From VRUE01 sp963762205 (GTDB lineage: Bacteria; Actinomycetota; Thermoleophilia; Solirubrobacterales; 70-9): DNA of 64,000 nucleotides. Shown piece after piece: positions 46,239 to 55,087 of the stretch. Location: positions 186,001 to 250,000 of the forward strand of contig CAVXJZ010000006.1 in the NCBI GenBank assembly GCA_963762205.1. Reading direction: 5' to 3'. The stretch's first letter is position 1, and each line of letters opens with the position of its first letter. A model generated the notes under the pieces. It ran no database searches. It was not told the origin of the DNA and saw only the letters and a list, made by a program, of their open reading frames with translations. The translations under genes and the position numbers were made by a program.

Positions 46239-46775
46239 CTAGTGCGCCGCCTGCGCGACGCTCTTTCGAAGTTTCTCCAAGCGATTGCGGATGCTCGCGT
46301 CGAGGACCATGTTGCCGACCTGCAGAACCATGCCGCCGAGGATCTCGGCGTCGACGCTGCTGGCAAGCTCCACCGTCTGGCCGGTCTGCCGCTCGACCTC
46401 CGAGCCGACCTTCTCGACGACCGCCGGGTCGAGCTCGACTGCGCTGGTCACGGTCACGTCGAGACGCCGGTTCTCCTGCTTCCAGAGCTGGTCGAAGCTG
46501 CTGCGGATGCGGAAGACCTCCCTCATCCGCTGCTTCTCGATCAGCAACTCGAGGAAGTTGAGGAGCTCGTCGTCGGCGCCGCTCACCGTCTTCCTCAGCC
46601 CCTCCTTCTTCTCCGCCGAGGAGAAGTAGGGGCTGAAGAGGAAGACCTGCAGGTCACGCTCGCGATCGACGGCGTCGGCGAACTCTCCGAGCTCGGCCCC
46701 GACCGCGTCGAGCTTGCCCCTCTCCTTGGCGACGTCGAAGAGGGATTCGGCGTATAGGCGCGCGACCTCCGGCAT
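46239..46775 (-). CDS. atpH: ATP synthase F1 delta subunit
   Basis: A 178-residue OSCP-type peripheral stalk subunit, starting MPEVARLYAESLFDVA, with the C-terminal GGMVLQVGNMVLDASIRNRLEKL. Located in the usual place between atpF and atpA. The ORF extends upstream to 47228 in another gene's space; the ATG at 46775 is the correct start. Confidence 0.95.
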   Translation of the reverse strand: MPEVARLYAESLFDVAKERGKLDAVGAELGEFADAVDRERDLQVFLFSPYFSSAEKKEGLRKTVSGADDELLNFLELLIEKQRMREVFRIRSSFDQLWKQENRRLDVTVTSAVELDPAVVEKVGSEVERQTGQTVELASSVDAEILGGMVLQVGNMVLDASIRNRLEKLRKSVAQAAH

Positions 46776-46777
46776 GG

Positions 46778-47362
46778 CTAGTCGCTCTCCGCCCCCGAGA
46801 GAGTGCTGAAGTCGACCTCGCTGAGCGCCTCCTCGACCAGGCGCTGCTGGTCCTCGGCGCTGAGCGACTTGCGGGTGACCTTCTCGGTGGCGAGCACGGT
46901 CAGGTCGGCGACCTCCCTGCGAATCTGCTGCAGCGAGCGCCGCGTCTCCGCTTCGATGTCGCGCTTCGCCTGGGCGACCAGCTCCCCGCGCTTCTCCTTG
47001 CCCTCGGCCGTGGCCTCGGCCTCCATCGTCTCGGCGGCCTTGCGTGCCCGGGCCATGATGTCGTCGGCCTGCTCGCGCGCCTCGGAGAGGCGTCCGCGGT
47101 ACTCCTCGAGCAGCTCGTCGGACTCCTTGCGCTGCCGTTCGGCCGCCTCGATCGACTCCGCGATCGTCTTCGCCCGCTTGTCGAGGGCCTCCTGGATTTT
47201 CGGGAAGGCGACCTTGCTCAACACCCACATCGTGAAGAGGAAGAGGACCAGCGTCCAGATCATCAGGCCGAGGCCCGGCGAGACCAGGAAGCTGCCGCCT
47301 TCCTCTTCCGCAGCCTCGGCCGCGAGTGGGAGAAGGCCCGATATTGCGCTGAAGAGCTCCAC
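46778..47362 (-). CDS. atpF: ATP synthase Fo b subunit
   Basis: A 194-residue subunit: one N-terminal membrane helix (about residues 28-52, PGLGLMIWTLVLFLFTMWVLSK is the core) and a long helical Glu/Arg/Ala coiled coil for dimeric peripheral-stalk formation. An extra N-terminal leader of about 25 residues precedes the helix. It ends 3 bases before the atpH start. Confidence 0.95.
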   Translation of the reverse strand: MELFSAISGLLPLAAEAAEEEGGSFLVSPGLGLMIWTLVLFLFTMWVLSKVAFPKIQEALDKRAKTIAESIEAAERQRKESDELLEEYRGRLSEAREQADDIMARARKAAETMEAEATAEGKEKRGELVAQAKRDIEAETRRSLQQIRREVADLTVLATEKVTRKSLSAEDQQRLVEEALSEVDFSTLSGAESD

Positions 47363-47371
47363 GCGGCCGGC

Positions 47372-47638
47372 CTAGAGGAAGAAGGCGATCAGGCCGAAGA
47401 TGAACGTGTAGAAGGCGACGGCCTCGGTAAGCGCGAAGCCGAGCCAGCGGATGCTCTGCAGCTCGTCTTTCATCTCCGGCTGGCGGGCGACCGACTCGAT
47501 CTCCTTGCCGAAGATGAAGCCGATGCCGATGCCGGCGCCGATCGAGCCGAGCCCGGCTCCGACACCGAGGGCGATCGCCCTGCCGGCGGATTCGATCCCT
47601 TCGTCTGAGATCGCGGCGGCAACTGGGGACAGATCCAT
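47372..47638 (-). CDS. atpE: ATP synthase Fo c subunit
   Basis: An 88-residue proteolipid: helix 1 (LGVGAGLGSIGAGIGIGFIFG), the polar RQPEM loop and helix 2 with the ion-binding Glu72 in ALTEAVAFYTF. The residue after Glu72 is Ala, not Ser/Thr, so the ring is likely proton-specific rather than sodium-specific. The start at 47638 is inside a longer ORF shadow. Confidence 0.96.
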   Translation of the reverse strand: MDLSPVAAAISDEGIESAGRAIALGVGAGLGSIGAGIGIGFIFGKEIESVARQPEMKDELQSIRWLGFALTEAVAFYTFIFGLIAFFL

Positions 47639-47655
47639 TAAACAGCTCTCCTTTT

Positions 47656-48591
47656 CTAGTGACTGGCGGAGGTAGCTCCGCCGAGGTAGATCGCGGTGAG
47701 GGTCGAGAAGATAAATGCCTGGAGAGTCGCGATAAGGCCGACCTCGAGGATGAAGAAGAAGAAGGCGAGGGGAAAGGTCAGCGCGCCGAGCGCCGCGATC
47801 CCGAGCAGGACGGCGAGCCCGCCGCCCATGAAGAGCAGCAACAGGTGGCCGGCGAGGATATTGGCGAAGAGCCGCACCGAGAGCGAGATCAGGCGGGCGA
47901 AGTGGGAGATCGCCTCGATCACGAAGATGAAGCCCTTGGCGATCGGGTTCATCTCCTCGAGGCCGGGCGGCAGCCAGCTGGCCAGGTACCTGACGACGCC
48001 CTTGTCGCGCACGCCTTCGACGTGGTAGGAGACCCAGACGACCAGGGTCAGGACCAGCGGGATCGAGAGGTTGGCAGTCGCCGCGTAGATCGCGAACGAC
48101 GGGATTTCCGCCCCGAATATGTCGACCGTGTGCTCGGTGTTGGTCGGCAGGGGCAGGAAGCCGATCATGTTCGAGAACCAGATCCAGAAGAAGAGCGCGG
48201 CGAGGAAGGGGAACCAGCGGGCCGCCATCTTCGTGTCGAGGCTGCCGCCGGCGATCGTGTTCTTGGTCAGGTCGTAGGCGACCTCGACCGCGGTCTGGAT
48301 CCGGTTCGGCTTCTGCTGCATCCGGCGCGAGATCCAGACCATCGTGCCGACAGTCAAAGCGCTGGCCAGCACCAGGTAGAGGACCGCCTTGTTGACGCTC
48401 ATGTCGACGCCGCCGATTTCGAGGGAGATCCAAGGTTCGAGCTTGAACTCGTTCTGGGGCTGGAACTCTTCGTTCTTGCCTGAGCTGCCGAAGACCAGCA
48501 TCATCAGGATCGCGATCGCCAGGTAGACGCCGAGCCCGATCAGGGCCTTCGACTTCGTGCTCAGCCCGCTCTTCGCCGGCTCGGCGCTCAC
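47656..48591 (-). CDS. atpB: ATP synthase Fo a subunit
   Basis: A 311-residue membrane subunit with about six helices. The essential arginine is in SLSVRLFANILAGH near the C-terminal half. The N-terminus has a further membrane helix. It forms proton half-channels with the c ring and overlaps the atpI-like gene by 4 bases. Confidence 0.95.
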   Translation of the reverse strand: MSAEPAKSGLSTKSKALIGLGVYLAIAILMMLVFGSSGKNEEFQPQNEFKLEPWISLEIGGVDMSVNKAVLYLVLASALTVGTMVWISRRMQQKPNRIQTAVEVAYDLTKNTIAGGSLDTKMAARWFPFLAALFFWIWFSNMIGFLPLPTNTEHTVDIFGAEIPSFAIYAATANLSIPLVLTLVVWVSYHVEGVRDKGVVRYLASWLPPGLEEMNPIAKGFIFVIEAISHFARLISLSVRLFANILAGHLLLLFMGGGLAVLLGIAALGALTFPLAFFFFILEVGLIATLQAFIFSTLTAIYLGGATSASH

Positions 48592-48965
48592 CGTGCCCCC
48601 TCCCCTTCGGGCTCGAACAGGTGGGCGATCCCCTGGGCGGCGAAGGAGACGGTGAAGAGGACGACGAGCAGGAGCGCGGCGGCGAGGCCGTCCTGGCGCT
48701 CGGCGAGCAGGCCCGTGAGCAGGACCGCCGTCGCCATCAGCCAGACGCGGCCCAGGGTCGTGGCGGCGACCACGCCCATCGCCCGCTGGCGCTCGCCCGC
48801 GGCGAGCTCGGCGGCGGCGCGCCTACCGGCGAGCGTCTGGATCCCGCGCTGCGCGAGCCAGGCCGCGGCGCCGGCCGCGTAGCCGACGATCGGCAGTCCA
48901 CCCAGCACGAAAACCGCGAGCGCGGCTGCCAGGACCAGTAGGTCGACGTACTTGGGAGGAGACAT
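48588..48965 (-). CDS. atpI: ATP synthase I-like membrane protein
   Basis: A 125-residue protein with four hydrophobic stretches (VLAAALAVFVLGGLP, IVGYAAGAAAWLA, VWLMATAVLLTGLL, LLLVVLFTVSF). It precedes atpB, where AtpI, an assembly chaperone of the c ring, is encoded in other bacteria. Sequence identity is weak, so the call rests mainly on position and membrane profile. Confidence 0.6.
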   Translation of the reverse strand: MSPPKYVDLLVLAAALAVFVLGGLPIVGYAAGAAAWLAQRGIQTLAGRRAAAELAAGERQRAMGVVAATTLGRVWLMATAVLLTGLLAERQDGLAAALLLVVLFTVSFAAQGIAHLFEPEGEGAR

Positions 48966-49057
48966 AAAATCCGCCGATCCCGGCGGGACCGGGCGGATCA
49001 GCGACTATATCCGAAAGGGCCGTCGTTCGGCTTTCTAGAGCGGATTCGTGAGGTTTG

Positions 49058-50185
49058 TCACGACCTGTTACTAGCGTCCTCCAGCTCGATCGCCTCGAAC
49101 TCGCCGGTCTCCGGGTTGAGCCTGCCGCGCCGCAGCTTGAGGATCTCGAGCACGTAGATCAGATAGATGCTGGAGGCGACGGCGACGACCCCGCAGGCGA
49201 TCATCACCGCGGTCCAGAGCGCGTCGAAGTGGCCGTGGTCGTCGCTGTAGGGGACGAATCGCAGAGCCAGGGCAAGGCCGGCGAGGACCAGCGTCCACCC
49301 GTAGAGGTAGGCCAGCGTGCGCCGCTGGGAGAAGCCGATGTTGGCCATCCTGTGATGGAAGTGCCAGCTGTCGGCCTGGTAGATCGGCTGCCGGTATTTG
49401 AGCCGCTTGGCGATGACGAAGCCGGTGTCGAGGATCGGCACGGCGAGCACGACCAGGGGGAAGACGAGGGCGACGACGGCGTTCGTCTTCAGGGCCCCCT
49501 GCACCGAGGCGATCGCCAGCAGGTACCCGAGCAGGTTGGAGCCGGTGTCGCCCATGAAGCTCGAGGCGGGCGGGAAGCCGTGGCGGAGGAAGCCGAGCGC
49601 GCCGCCGGCGGTAAGCGCCGCCAGCACGCCGGCCGCGTTGCGGTCGAGGGAGAGGGCAATCACCGCCAGGGCGACCGCGGCGATCGTGCAGACGCCGGCG
49701 GCGAGGCCGTCGATGCCGTCGATGAAGTTGATCACGTTGACGACGGCGACGATCCCGATCACCGTCAGCGGATAGGCGAGCCAGCCGAGCTCGAAGCCGC
49801 CCACGAAGGGCAGGGTCAGGTTGTCGATGCGGACGCCGCCGATCACAGGGATCGTCGCCGCGGCGATCTGCCCGATCAGCTTCGGCAGCGCCGGCAGGTG
49901 GCGAACGTCGTCGACGACGCCGACCGCGGCGATCGCGGCGGCGCCGATCAGGATCGAGCGGGTCTCGCCATCGGCGGGCAGGAAGACCCAGCCGGCGACC
50001 TCGATCCCGGCGAAGATCGCCAGGCCCGAGAGGCGCGGCATCGGGCGATCGTGCAGGCCGCGCTCCTTGGGCGGGTCGATTGCGCCGATCGCGAGGGCGA
50101 GGCGCTCGGCGTAGGGGACGAGCAGCCAGGCGATCGCGGCGGCCGCGAGGAAGGCGAGGACTGCGTCGGTTGTCGTCGGGTCCAT
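49058..50185 (-). CDS. MraY/WecA-family undecaprenyl-phosphate GlcNAc-1-phosphate transferase
   Basis: A 375-residue polytopic transferase with about 11 helices. The catalytic motifs are HDRPMPRLSG, VVDDVRHLPAL and NVINFIDGIDGLAAG. It loads the first sugar phosphate onto the undecaprenyl carrier for envelope polysaccharide. Such genes typically lie upstream of atpI in actinobacteria, as here. It is separated from atpI by 92 bases. Confidence 0.92.
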   Translation of the reverse strand: MDPTTTDAVLAFLAAAAIAWLLVPYAERLALAIGAIDPPKERGLHDRPMPRLSGLAIFAGIEVAGWVFLPADGETRSILIGAAAIAAVGVVDDVRHLPALPKLIGQIAAATIPVIGGVRIDNLTLPFVGGFELGWLAYPLTVIGIVAVVNVINFIDGIDGLAAGVCTIAAVALAVIALSLDRNAAGVLAALTAGGALGFLRHGFPPASSFMGDTGSNLLGYLLAIASVQGALKTNAVVALVFPLVVLAVPILDTGFVIAKRLKYRQPIYQADSWHFHHRMANIGFSQRRTLAYLYGWTLVLAGLALALRFVPYSDDHGHFDALWTAVMIACGVVAVASSIYLIYVLEILKLRRGRLNPETGEFEAIELEDASNRS

Positions 50186-50207
50186 TGCGGGTGCCCCGAC
50201 GGAAACG

Positions 50208-51224
50208 CTAATCGACGCCCTCGACAGCCCCGAGCGCGCCCTCGACCAGGACGGTCGCGTCGCGTGGATGAAGGACCCCGACCGGCGTCTCGCGCTTGCG
50301 CAGCTCGAGGGAGGCGGGGTCGTCGAGCACCCGCAGGCGGCCGGAGGCGATCAGCTCCTCGTCGACGCCCCCCATCCGGCCGGAGAAGGTCGTGAAGACG
50401 GGCGTGCCGAGGGCCACCGCCTCGCGGTTCATCGTGCCACCGGCGCTGACCACGAGGTCGGCATGGGCGATCAGGCTCTGGGCGTCGATCGCGCGCGCCG
50501 GGACGATCAGGTTGGCGGCGCCGATCGCCCGGGCCTCCTCGCTCTGCGCCTCGGTGCGCGGAACGATCACGGCCTGGGCGCCCGGCTCCTCGGCGAGGCG
50601 GCGAATCGTCGCGCCGTAGAGGTCGTTGCGGGCGTGGTAGGCGGAGGTCTCCGGCGGTGGCCGGACGACGACCAGCACCTTCTCGCGGTCGAGGCCGAGC
50701 TCGTCGAGGACCGCCGGGTCGGGCTCGAACCCGGCCAGGTAGTACTCCTCCTTGAGACCCGGGAAGCGGACCAGCTTGCGCTCCCGGGCGCCCAGCCTGC
50801 GCAGCCGGTCGAGGGGGATCGAGTCGGGAACGAGGACGCGCTTCGCGACCCGGAAGCTGACCCTGCGCTGCAGCCCGGCGAACTCGTAGTCCTGCATCTG
50901 CGCCGAAGGGATCCGGAAGAGGGCCGAGACGACCGCCAGGTCGACCGAGCCGTGTGCGATCGCCAGGTCCGGCCGGCGCTCCCAGACCAGCCTCGCCAAC
51001 CCGGTGGAGCGCCCGGCCCCCGCCGCGACCTTGGCGAGCGTGGAGGCGCCCGCATGGCTGCCCACGGAGGTGTAGGGAATACCCAGTCGCTCGAGTACCC
51101 CCTGTGTCTGCCCGTACTCGCGCGCGGTCACGAACACCTCGTCCCCGCGCTCTTCCAGGCGCTCGACGATCGGCCTCAGCACAAGAGGGTGCGCCGCGGC
51201 GGTGCAGTCAACCCATACCTTCAT
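50208..51224 (-). CDS. DUF354-family glycosyltransferase-like protein
   Basis: A 338-residue protein starting MKVWVDCTAAAHPLVLRPI, a GT-B-like fold of the DUF354 family (archaeal/bacterial). Motifs include GIPYTSVGSHAG near residue 50, AIAHGSVDLAVVSAL near 88, and HADLVVSAGGTMNREAVALGTPVF near 250, the last resembling the nucleotide-sugar-binding segment of MurG-like enzymes. Function is unproven, probably a glycan-related transferase. The start at 51224 is preferred over the ORF extension. Confidence 0.8.
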   Translation of the reverse strand: MKVWVDCTAAAHPLVLRPIVERLEERGDEVFVTAREYGQTQGVLERLGIPYTSVGSHAGASTLAKVAAGAGRSTGLARLVWERRPDLAIAHGSVDLAVVSALFRIPSAQMQDYEFAGLQRRVSFRVAKRVLVPDSIPLDRLRRLGARERKLVRFPGLKEEYYLAGFEPDPAVLDELGLDREKVLVVVRPPPETSAYHARNDLYGATIRRLAEEPGAQAVIVPRTEAQSEEARAIGAANLIVPARAIDAQSLIAHADLVVSAGGTMNREAVALGTPVFTTFSGRMGGVDEELIASGRLRVLDDPASLELRKRETPVGVLHPRDATVLVEGALGAVEGVD

Positions 51225-51269
51225 TGGCCGATCTTCGCTGATGCACAGGTCACGTCGCCTCGCGGTCGG

Positions 51270-51400
51270 GTGGTCGCGGGGGTGCCTCGCCGGAGCCTCC
51301 CCTCGGCACCGCGGAGTGATGCCCTGCCCCCGAAGGGGGCTCGTCGTCACACCCGCCGCAGGCGGGTGTTGGGCTACCGGCGAGGCGCCCCCGCGGCCAC
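51270..51400 (-). other. Structured intergenic element after glyA
   Basis: Arms of 24 bases, 51270-51293 and 51377-51400, pair with only two mismatches and abut the glyA stop codon; pairing continues into the glyA end. Inside are two perfect hairpins, 51326-51340 (GCCCCC/GGGGGC) and 51349-51369 (ACACCCGCC/GGCGGGTGT). On the minus strand this would be the 3' UTR of glyA and leader of the DUF354 gene. It may be a terminator complex or a regulatory RNA. It lacks the GGAAGG loop expected of SRP RNA. Confidence 0.6.
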
Positions 51401-52681
51401 CTAGACCGTGGCGGCTGAGAGCTGGGAATAGAGCGGGTAGCGGTCCATGAGGGCGCGGGTGCGCTCGGCGAGAGCGCCCTTCTGGGACTCGAAGTCGTCG
51501 GAGAGGGCGACCGCGATCACCTCGGCGATCTCGCGCATGTCGTCCCCGACGAGGCCGCGGGTGGTCAGCGCCGGCGTGCCGATGCGCAGACCCGAGGGGT
51601 TCATCGGCGGGCGCTCGTCGAAGGGGATCGCGTTGCGGTTGACGGTGATGCCGACCGCCTCCAGCCGATCCTCCGCGGTCTGGCCGTCGAGGCCCGATGG
51701 CGTCAGGTCGACGAGCACGAGGTGGACGTCGGTGCCGCCGGTGAGAACCGGCACGCCGCCCGCTTCCAGCCCCTCGGCAAAGGCCTGGGCGTTGACGATC
51801 GTCTGCCGCTGGCGGGCCCGGAACGGCTCGCTCGCAGCGATCCGCAGGGCGACAGCCTTGGCGGCGATCGTGTGCATCAGCGGGCCTCCCTGCTGGCCGG
51901 GGAAGACCGCTTTGTCGATCGCCTGCGCGTGCTCGGAGCGGCAGAGGATCATGCCGCTGCGCGGGCCGCAGAGCGTCTTGTGGATCGTCGTCGTCACCAC
52001 GTCGGCGTGGGGCACCGGGTTGGGGTGCTCGCCGGCCGCGACCAGCCCGGCGAAATGGGCCATGTCGACCATCAGCTTTGCGCCGACCGAGTCGGCGATC
52101 TCGCGGAAGGCGGCGAAGTCGAGCTGCCGCGGGTAGGCGGACCAGCCGGCGACGATCAGCTTCGGCCTGTGCTCCTCGGCGAGCCGCGCGACCTCGTCCA
52201 TGTCGACGCGCAGGTCGTCCCGGCGGACGTGGTAGGCGACCACCTCGTAGAGCTTCCCCGAGACGTTCAGCTTCATCCCATGGGTGAGGTGGCCGCCGTG
52301 GTCGAGCGCCATTCCCATGATCGTGTCGCCGGGCTCGATCAGGGCCATGTAGGCGGCGTTGTTGGCCTGGGCGCCGGCATGCGGCTGCACGTTCGCGTGC
52401 TCCGCGCCGAACAGATCCCTGGCGCGGTCGATCGCCAGCTGCTCGGCGACGTCGACCTCCTCGCAGCCGCCGTAGTAGCGGCGGCCCGGGTAGCCCTCCG
52501 CGTACTTGTTGGTGAGCACCGACCCGACCGCGTCGAGCACCGCCTGCGGGACGAAGTTCTCGGAGGCGATCATCTCCAGGGTGCCCTGCTGACGGCGCAG
52601 CTCGGCCTCGAGCACCGCGGCGATCTCGGGGTCGACCTCGCCCAGCGGCGCGCTCTGGAGGTTCTCTGGAAGCTCACTCAC
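51401..52681 (-). CDS. glyA: Serine hydroxymethyltransferase
   Basis: A 426-residue PLP enzyme converting serine and tetrahydrofolate to glycine and methylene-THF. The PLP lysine is Lys235 in TTTIHKTLCGPRSG. Conserved segments are ENFVPQAVLDAVGS, NKYAEGYPGRRYYGGC, VDMAHFAGLV and NAIPFDERPPMNPSGLRIGT. The GTG at 52681 is the favoured start, divergent from the LOX-like gene, 42 bases apart. Confidence 0.97.
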   Translation of the reverse strand: MSELPENLQSAPLGEVDPEIAAVLEAELRRQQGTLEMIASENFVPQAVLDAVGSVLTNKYAEGYPGRRYYGGCEEVDVAEQLAIDRARDLFGAEHANVQPHAGAQANNAAYMALIEPGDTIMGMALDHGGHLTHGMKLNVSGKLYEVVAYHVRRDDLRVDMDEVARLAEEHRPKLIVAGWSAYPRQLDFAAFREIADSVGAKLMVDMAHFAGLVAAGEHPNPVPHADVVTTTIHKTLCGPRSGMILCRSEHAQAIDKAVFPGQQGGPLMHTIAAKAVALRIAASEPFRARQRQTIVNAQAFAEGLEAGGVPVLTGGTDVHLVLVDLTPSGLDGQTAEDRLEAVGITVNRNAIPFDERPPMNPSGLRIGTPALTTRGLVGDDMREIAEVIAVALSDDFESQKGALAERTRALMDRYPLYSQLSAATV

Positions 52682-52723
52682 GATGCCGCCGACGATACCA
52701 ACGGGCCGGGATACGCTGCGGCC

Positions 52724-53539
52724 GTGAGAGTGCGCGTTCCGATCGCCATCGCGGGGCTCTGCGCCCTGGTCGCCTTCCCGGTCGCCGGCTCGGCCCGCCC
52801 GGCGCCGCCGCGCCCCGACAACCCGTGCGGCGGCCCGGGGTCCCGCCGGCTGCTCTGCCCCGACCTGCGGGTCGGGCCGGCGGCGAACCTCTACGTCGAG
52901 CACCGCGGCCGGCGCGGGCCTGGCTCGGCGTACTACGCCGGCGGGCGCGGTGCGCTGCTGCACGCGGCCAACGACATCCGCTCGCGAGGGCGCGGGCCGA
53001 TCGAGCTGCGCGGCCGCAGGTACAGGCGCAACTGGATGCGCGTCAACCAGGCGATCTACCGGGTCGGCGGCGGGGTGCGGGTCTTCCGCACCGAGGCGAT
53101 GCTCCACTTCTATTTCGTCGGCCGCAGGTGGGGCGGCTCCTACTGGAAAGTCCAGAACCCGCTGAGCATGGAGATCTGGTCGTTGGACGTGCGCCGCAGG
53201 CCGCTGCGGCGGCTGCGCGCGGGCCCGAAGGTCTTCTACTGCTTCCGCGACCTCGAGCGAACACGGCCGATGGGGCGGTCGCCGCGCCGGCGCGTCTACC
53301 CGGCGTGCAGCCAGGACCCGGGTCGCAGACGGCTGCGGCTCGGGACCTCGGTCGGCTGGTCCGACATCTACCCCTCCGACTACGATCGCCAGTGGGTCGG
53401 CGTCGCCGGGCTGCGGGGCTGCTACGCGTTCGTGATGCGGGTCGACCCGCTCAATCTGCTCTACGAGTCGAACGAGCGCAACAACCGCTCGGTGCGGATC
53501 GTCCGCCTCCCGTACCGCCCGGGCCCCCAACGCTGCTGA
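52724..53539 (+). CDS. Secreted lysyl oxidase-like protein without copper ligands
   Basis: A 271-residue exported protein with an N-terminal signal peptide (about residues 4-23). From about residue 60 it follows the lysyl oxidase fold: AIYRVGGGVRVFRTEAMLHFYF, CFRD, SVGWSDIYPSDYDRQW and NPLLYESNERNN-like repeats near the end. The segment that holds the copper-binding histidines in LOX (HxHWHxxN) reads FYFVGRRWGGSYWKVQN here, lacking the histidines. It is therefore likely a non-enzymatic member, perhaps structural. GTG at 52724. Confidence 0.78.
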   Translation: MRVRVPIAIAGLCALVAFPVAGSARPAPPRPDNPCGGPGSRRLLCPDLRVGPAANLYVEHRGRRGPGSAYYAGGRGALLHAANDIRSRGRGPIELRGRRYRRNWMRVNQAIYRVGGGVRVFRTEAMLHFYFVGRRWGGSYWKVQNPLSMEIWSLDVRRRPLRRLRAGPKVFYCFRDLERTRPMGRSPRRRVYPACSQDPGRRRLRLGTSVGWSDIYPSDYDRQWVGVAGLRGCYAFVMRVDPLNLLYESNERNNRSVRIVRLPYRPGPQRC

Positions 53540-53562
53540 GGGCGCGGCCGATCGGCCCGCGG

Positions 53563-54201
53563 TCAGGGCGAGATCGCGGCCATCCGTGCGGCGAGGTCGC
53601 CCGCCGAGAGGCCGCCCTCGCGGAGGACCTCCCAGGCGCCGCCCTCCTCGATCGCGGAGACGTCGACCACGGTGGACGGCAGGCCGGTAAGCGGGCCGCC
53701 GTCGATGGCGAGGTCGACCGCCTCGGCGATCGCCGCCGGGACCTGGTCGAGGACGGAGGGCGCCGGCCCGCCGCTGAGGTTGGCCGAGGTCTGGAAGAGG
53801 GGGCACATCGCGCCCGCCAGCGGGCCGCCGATCAGCCGCAGCCCGAGGCGCTCGGGGTCCTCGCGGCAGGCGAGCGGGTAGCGGCGGCCGGGGTTGGCGA
53901 CGACCAGCGTCACCGGGCCCGGCAGCAGCGCGCCCGCGACCTCGGCGGTGCGTGGCCCAAGGCTCTCGAGCAGCTCGCGCATCGCCAGCGGCGAGAAGTA
54001 GAGGATGGCCGAGGGCCGGCCGTCGTCGCGGCCCTTGATCCGGTACAGGCGCTCGATCGCCGCCGCGTCGAGCGGGTCGCAGGCGAGGCCGTAGAGCCCG
54101 TCGGCGGGGAAGACGGCGACGCCGCCACCGGCCACGCAGCGCTCCAGCGCCGAGCGGGCCGCCGCCGCCCCGTCGATCCCGACCGAGACGATCTCGCTCA
54201 C
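53563..54201 (-). CDS. Sua5/YciO/YrdC-type threonylcarbamoyladenylate synthase
   Basis: A 212-residue YrdC-domain protein for tRNA t6A synthesis: PADGLYGLACDP near residue 33, IKGRDDGRPSAIL near 55 and QTSANLSGGPAPS near 140. Single-domain length (no Sua5 C-terminal extension). It follows prmC by 16 bases, the normal prfA-prmC-sua5 order. The GTG at 54201 is preferred to a longer ORF. Confidence 0.92.
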   Translation of the reverse strand: MSEIVSVGIDGAAAARSALERCVAGGGVAVFPADGLYGLACDPLDAAAIERLYRIKGRDDGRPSAILYFSPLAMRELLESLGPRTAEVAGALLPGPVTLVVANPGRRYPLACREDPERLGLRLIGGPLAGAMCPLFQTSANLSGGPAPSVLDQVPAAIAEAVDLAIDGGPLTGLPSTVVDVSAIEEGGAWEVLREGGLSAGDLAARMAAISP

Positions 54202-54217
54202 CGCCCGTCCCCGACCC

Positions 54218-55087
54218 TCATCGGCAGCCCACCACGACCCGCTCGATCCCGGCCAGGTCGGGCCGTGTCTCGATCTCGGCGAAGCCCGCCTCGCGCAGCA
54301 GCCCTCCGACCGTGCCCGCCTGCCCCTCGCCCACCTCCAGCCCGACCGCCGCGAACGCATTGGTTCCCGCCATGCGGGAAGAGATGCGTTCGCGCACCGT
54401 CGCGGTGAAGGCGCGGATAGCGTCGAGGCCGTCGGGCCCGGCGAGCAGAGCCTCGCGCGGCTCCCATTGGGTGACCTCGGGCTCCAACGCCGGCCAGTCG
54501 CGTTCAGCGACATAGGGCAGGTTGGCGACGACCAGGTCGAACCCGGGCCCGGCGGCCGGCCCATCCGGAAGCGTGCCTTCGAGGAAGCGGGCGCGGTCGG
54601 CGAGGCCCAGGCTGCGGGCGTTCGCGCGTGCCGCCTCGAGCGCAGCCGGCGAAGTGTCGGTGCCGACGACCTCGCAGCCGGGGAGCTCGTCGGCGACGGC
54701 GAGCGCGATCGCGCCGGAGCCGGTGCCGACGTCGAGCAAGGCGCGGGGCCGCAGCTCCAGCGCCAGCTCGACCAGCAGCTCGCTCTCGGGGCGGGGTATC
54801 AGCACGCGGGCGTCGACCGCCAGCTCGATGCGGCGGAAGCCCCGGCGGCCGAGGATGTAGGCGACGGGCTCGCGCCGCAACCTGCGCCGCACCATCTCGC
54901 CGAAGCGGCGGCCGGCGGCCGCCGTGACGTCGGCCCCGCCGTCGGCGACCAGCTCGGCGCGGCCGCGGCCGCTGGCCTCGGCGAGCAGCAGCTCCGCGTC
55001 GAGCTGCGGGCTCGCGACGCCGGCGGCCCGCAGCGCGTCGACGGCGGCGCTCAGCGCATCGCGAACGCTCCCCGCCGCCTGCGTCAT
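54218..55087 (-). CDS. prmC: Release factor N5-glutamine methyltransferase PrmC
   Basis: A 289-residue SAM-dependent methyltransferase that modifies the GGQ glutamine of RF1/RF2. An N-terminal helical domain precedes the Rossmann fold (LLDVGTGSGAIALAVA near residue 118). The usual NPPY catalytic motif reads NLPY (VVANLPYVAERD). The ATG overlaps the prfA stop (ATGA), so they are coupled. Confidence 0.94.
   Translation of the reverse strand: MTQAAGSVRDALSAAVDALRAAGVASPQLDAELLLAEASGRGRAELVADGGADVTAAAGRRFGEMVRRRLRREPVAYILGRRGFRRIELAVDARVLIPRPESELLVELALELRPRALLDVGTGSGAIALAVADELPGCEVVGTDTSPAALEAARANARSLGLADRARFLEGTLPDGPAAGPGFDLVVANLPYVAERDWPALEPEVTQWEPREALLAGPDGLDAIRAFTATVRERISSRMAGTNAFAAVGLEVGEGQAGTVGGLLREAGFAEIETRPDLAGIERVVVGCR

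Noticed and set aside
51270..51400. SRP (4.5S) RNA or a MITE
   Set aside because: No GGAAGG tetraloop region for SRP RNA, and the pairing continues into glyA with no target-site duplication for a MITE.
51401..53806. A long 801-codon minus-strand ORF including glyA
   Set aside because: Upstream of 52681 it is only the shadow of the secreted LOX-like gene; glyA starts at GTG 52681.
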